From assembly GCA_025345505.1 (NCBI GenBank), contig JANVCC010000018.1, positions 41,307,745 to 41,371,744 on the forward strand: a stretch of 64,000 nt of DNA. Direction: 5' to 3'. Each line of letters begins with the position of its first letter. Position 1 is the first letter of the stretch. Under the pieces are notes generated by a model. That model saw nothing but the letters and a program-made list of their open reading frames with translations. It ran no database searches and had not been told where the DNA came from. This document shows, one piece after another, positions 62,401 to 64,000 of the stretch. The stretch comes from Todiramphus chloris collaris. Taxonomy: Eukaryota; Chordata; Aves; Coraciiformes; Alcedinidae. Both the position numbers and the translations under genes were made by a program.

Positions 62401-64000
62401 ACCACATTCTCAGTAATACTCCTTAGAAAATGAGAGTTCTTGGCATTTTAAATACTTCAAATATTTTTTCTTCCTTTGGATGACTATTGAAACAGAGGTT
62501 GAAGCCAGAGCTTGACAGGTCATCCAAAATGCAATCTCTTCCATAACCTGAGCTAGCTGCAAATTTCCTTGTTCTTGAGGAGCCACAGATTCAAACCTTA
62601 TTTGAATAAAATATGTACGTATTTGTTCTCATGGAACTATTGTCCTTAAATCAAGAAATACTCCTCTAACCCTTTGTCATACTATTCCAACATATTTACA
62701 GAAAACAAATATTTCTTATCTCAGCATGCATTGTGTTAGTTTAAAAAAATTAATTTCTTCTACTCACCTCTTATAGGTTGTCTAATCTAGTGGGAGATTG
62801 GTCAGTCTTCTCTTGAATGCAGAGGTTCAATTTATCTCTCTTGAACATACTGGTCAGACAATATCATACACGCATAGTGGCTTTTCCCTTTTTTACAGTA
62901 AATATACCTCCTGACACAATTTAGATTTTAATTGGCAATGTTCATGGTTGAATGACAGCACTCTCAGTTACTAATCTACATGTTTGGTCTACTCTTTATA
63001 CTCTTACTTTCCCTTGAGCGGTTTCCTGCACAAATGTTGTTATTAATACTGAAGTGCATCACCTCACACTCTGTAGTATAGCTTTTCATCTCAAATACTT
63101 CAAATGGGTTTTAAAGTTAACATATAAAGTGGTATGCACCACAGAGTCTGAGTCCTTTGTGTCTCAGAAGGACACTGGATGGGATTTTCAGCTCCCTAGG
63201 AAAACCCCTCATCATTAATGAGGGAATACATCCACAACGCCCCACTATTTCCCGAGGCCTCACCTCTGGGGCTGTGGCTTGGGTAGGTGAAGATATATGC
63301 TTGCAGACTTGAGTCAGGTACATAAACGCCAGAGAGGGGAAGGATATTAGAAATATTCAGATTGGCTTTTCCTTTCTTTACAAGCACAGAGCTAGGATTC
63401 AAGATCTTTCTGGAAACCAGATAATGTGAGCTAAGCTTTGTTGAGTATCATTTGCAGATAATCTTTATTTAACCCTATGTCCCCAAGACCAATTAAAGCA
63501 AAAAATACGATGTCCTGATACCTTCAGTAATCATTAAACATCACAGGAGGGAGAAGATGACAGGTTCAGGAACACCGCAGTACAAAAGCATTGCACAGTC
63601 CTGATAAGGAATAAAGGCTCACAAAATGGGGAAAAACAACTCTTATTTTATTTACCTAGTTTAGTGAATTAAAACTTTAGAAGACACTATTTTCACACTC
63701 AGCCTTAGGCTGAGGTTAGAAGGATGTCTAGAATTAGAACCACAGAGCACCATGTATTAGCTGCAGTTGAAATGAAGGGAAAAGGTTTTTTTGAGAAATA
63801 ATTGCACTCTGGCTATAAAACCAGGTTAGATTGGATAAAATTCCTACCACAAAGCAAGAATGTCTCTAGGCGATCCCATTTTTCCTAAGACCACTGACAC
63901 TACAGCACTGACACTACTACTTCCATCAAACTGGAAGAAAACTGTCCCTAAACATGATGGATTGTTGTTGTCAGGCAATTTTTTTCAGAAGGTCTTTATC
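62401..64000. other. Unique DNA to the end of the window, no gene seen
   Basis: No transposon or exon is recognised. A somewhat GC-richer part at 63,120-63,400 has two overlapping minus-strand frames of 68 codons in different phases. Neither matches a family I know, so it is not called as a gene. Confidence 0.5.

Noticed and set aside
63117..63402. Two overlapping 68-codon minus-strand frames in a GC-richer patch
   Set aside because: They are in different phases, neither resembles a known protein, and splice signals are not convincing.
1..64000. CRISPR array, tRNA, rRNA or bacterial operon signals
   Set aside because: There are no regularly spaced direct repeats, no cloverleaf with A and B boxes that I could find, and the overall repeat content is that of a bird chromosome.
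1..64000. Endogenous DNA-virus or non-retroviral RNA-virus insert
   Set aside because: No frame in the window reads like a viral replicase, capsid or polymerase other than the CR1 reverse transcriptase pieces.

Overview
This window is 64 kb of AT-rich, CpG-poor vertebrate chromosome with no recognisable host gene. The interspersed repeats point to a bird. There are many CR1 (chicken repeat 1) non-LTR retrotransposon pieces from several age classes, plus solo LTRs of endogenous retroviruses of a kind common in bird genomes. I cannot name the species. No tRNA, rRNA, CRISPR, operon or bacterial feature is present, and I recognise no host exon. The long open frames are either CR1 ORF2 remnants, chance frames through LTRs, or AT-rich noise.

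Layout. 1-12.1 kb is mostly unique AT-rich DNA, with a 100-N assembly gap at 8,953-9,052 flanked by T and C runs. A weak ancient CR1-like trace lies near 12.2 kb. A degenerate solo LTR on the minus strand occupies 12.5-13.3 kb. Two CR1 3' ends follow: an old one at 16.8-17.2 kb and a clearer one at 17.6-17.8 kb. A 2.3 kb CR1 with most of ORF2 lies on the minus strand at 22.05-24.33 kb. Four CR1 fragments pile up at 28.15-30.84 kb, including an ancient plus-strand 3' end. A plus-strand CR1 covers 36.3-37.97 kb and lacks its 3' end. An LTR inserted inside another LTR fills 40.1-41.34 kb. A small plus-strand CR1 piece lies at 42.96-43.6 kb and a short LTR at 44.10-44.43 kb. A second copy of the inserted LTR family lies in the opposite orientation at 51.47-52.24 kb. 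At 55.9-59.1 kb one CR1 is split by another CR1 of about 2.2 kb. The rest to 64 kb is unique, with a GC-richer unclassified block near 61.6-62.4 kb.

How the parts work together: they do not form a functional system that I can see. No CR1 copy can be active. Each has frameshifts or stops and has lost at least one conserved reverse transcriptase residue. What the window records is a history of insertions, and the nested junctions give a relative order. Several repeat-free stretches look like candidate conserved non-coding elements. That is a judgement from texture, not from an alignment. I found no convincing new biological system; the best-supported items for a second look are the nested insertions.
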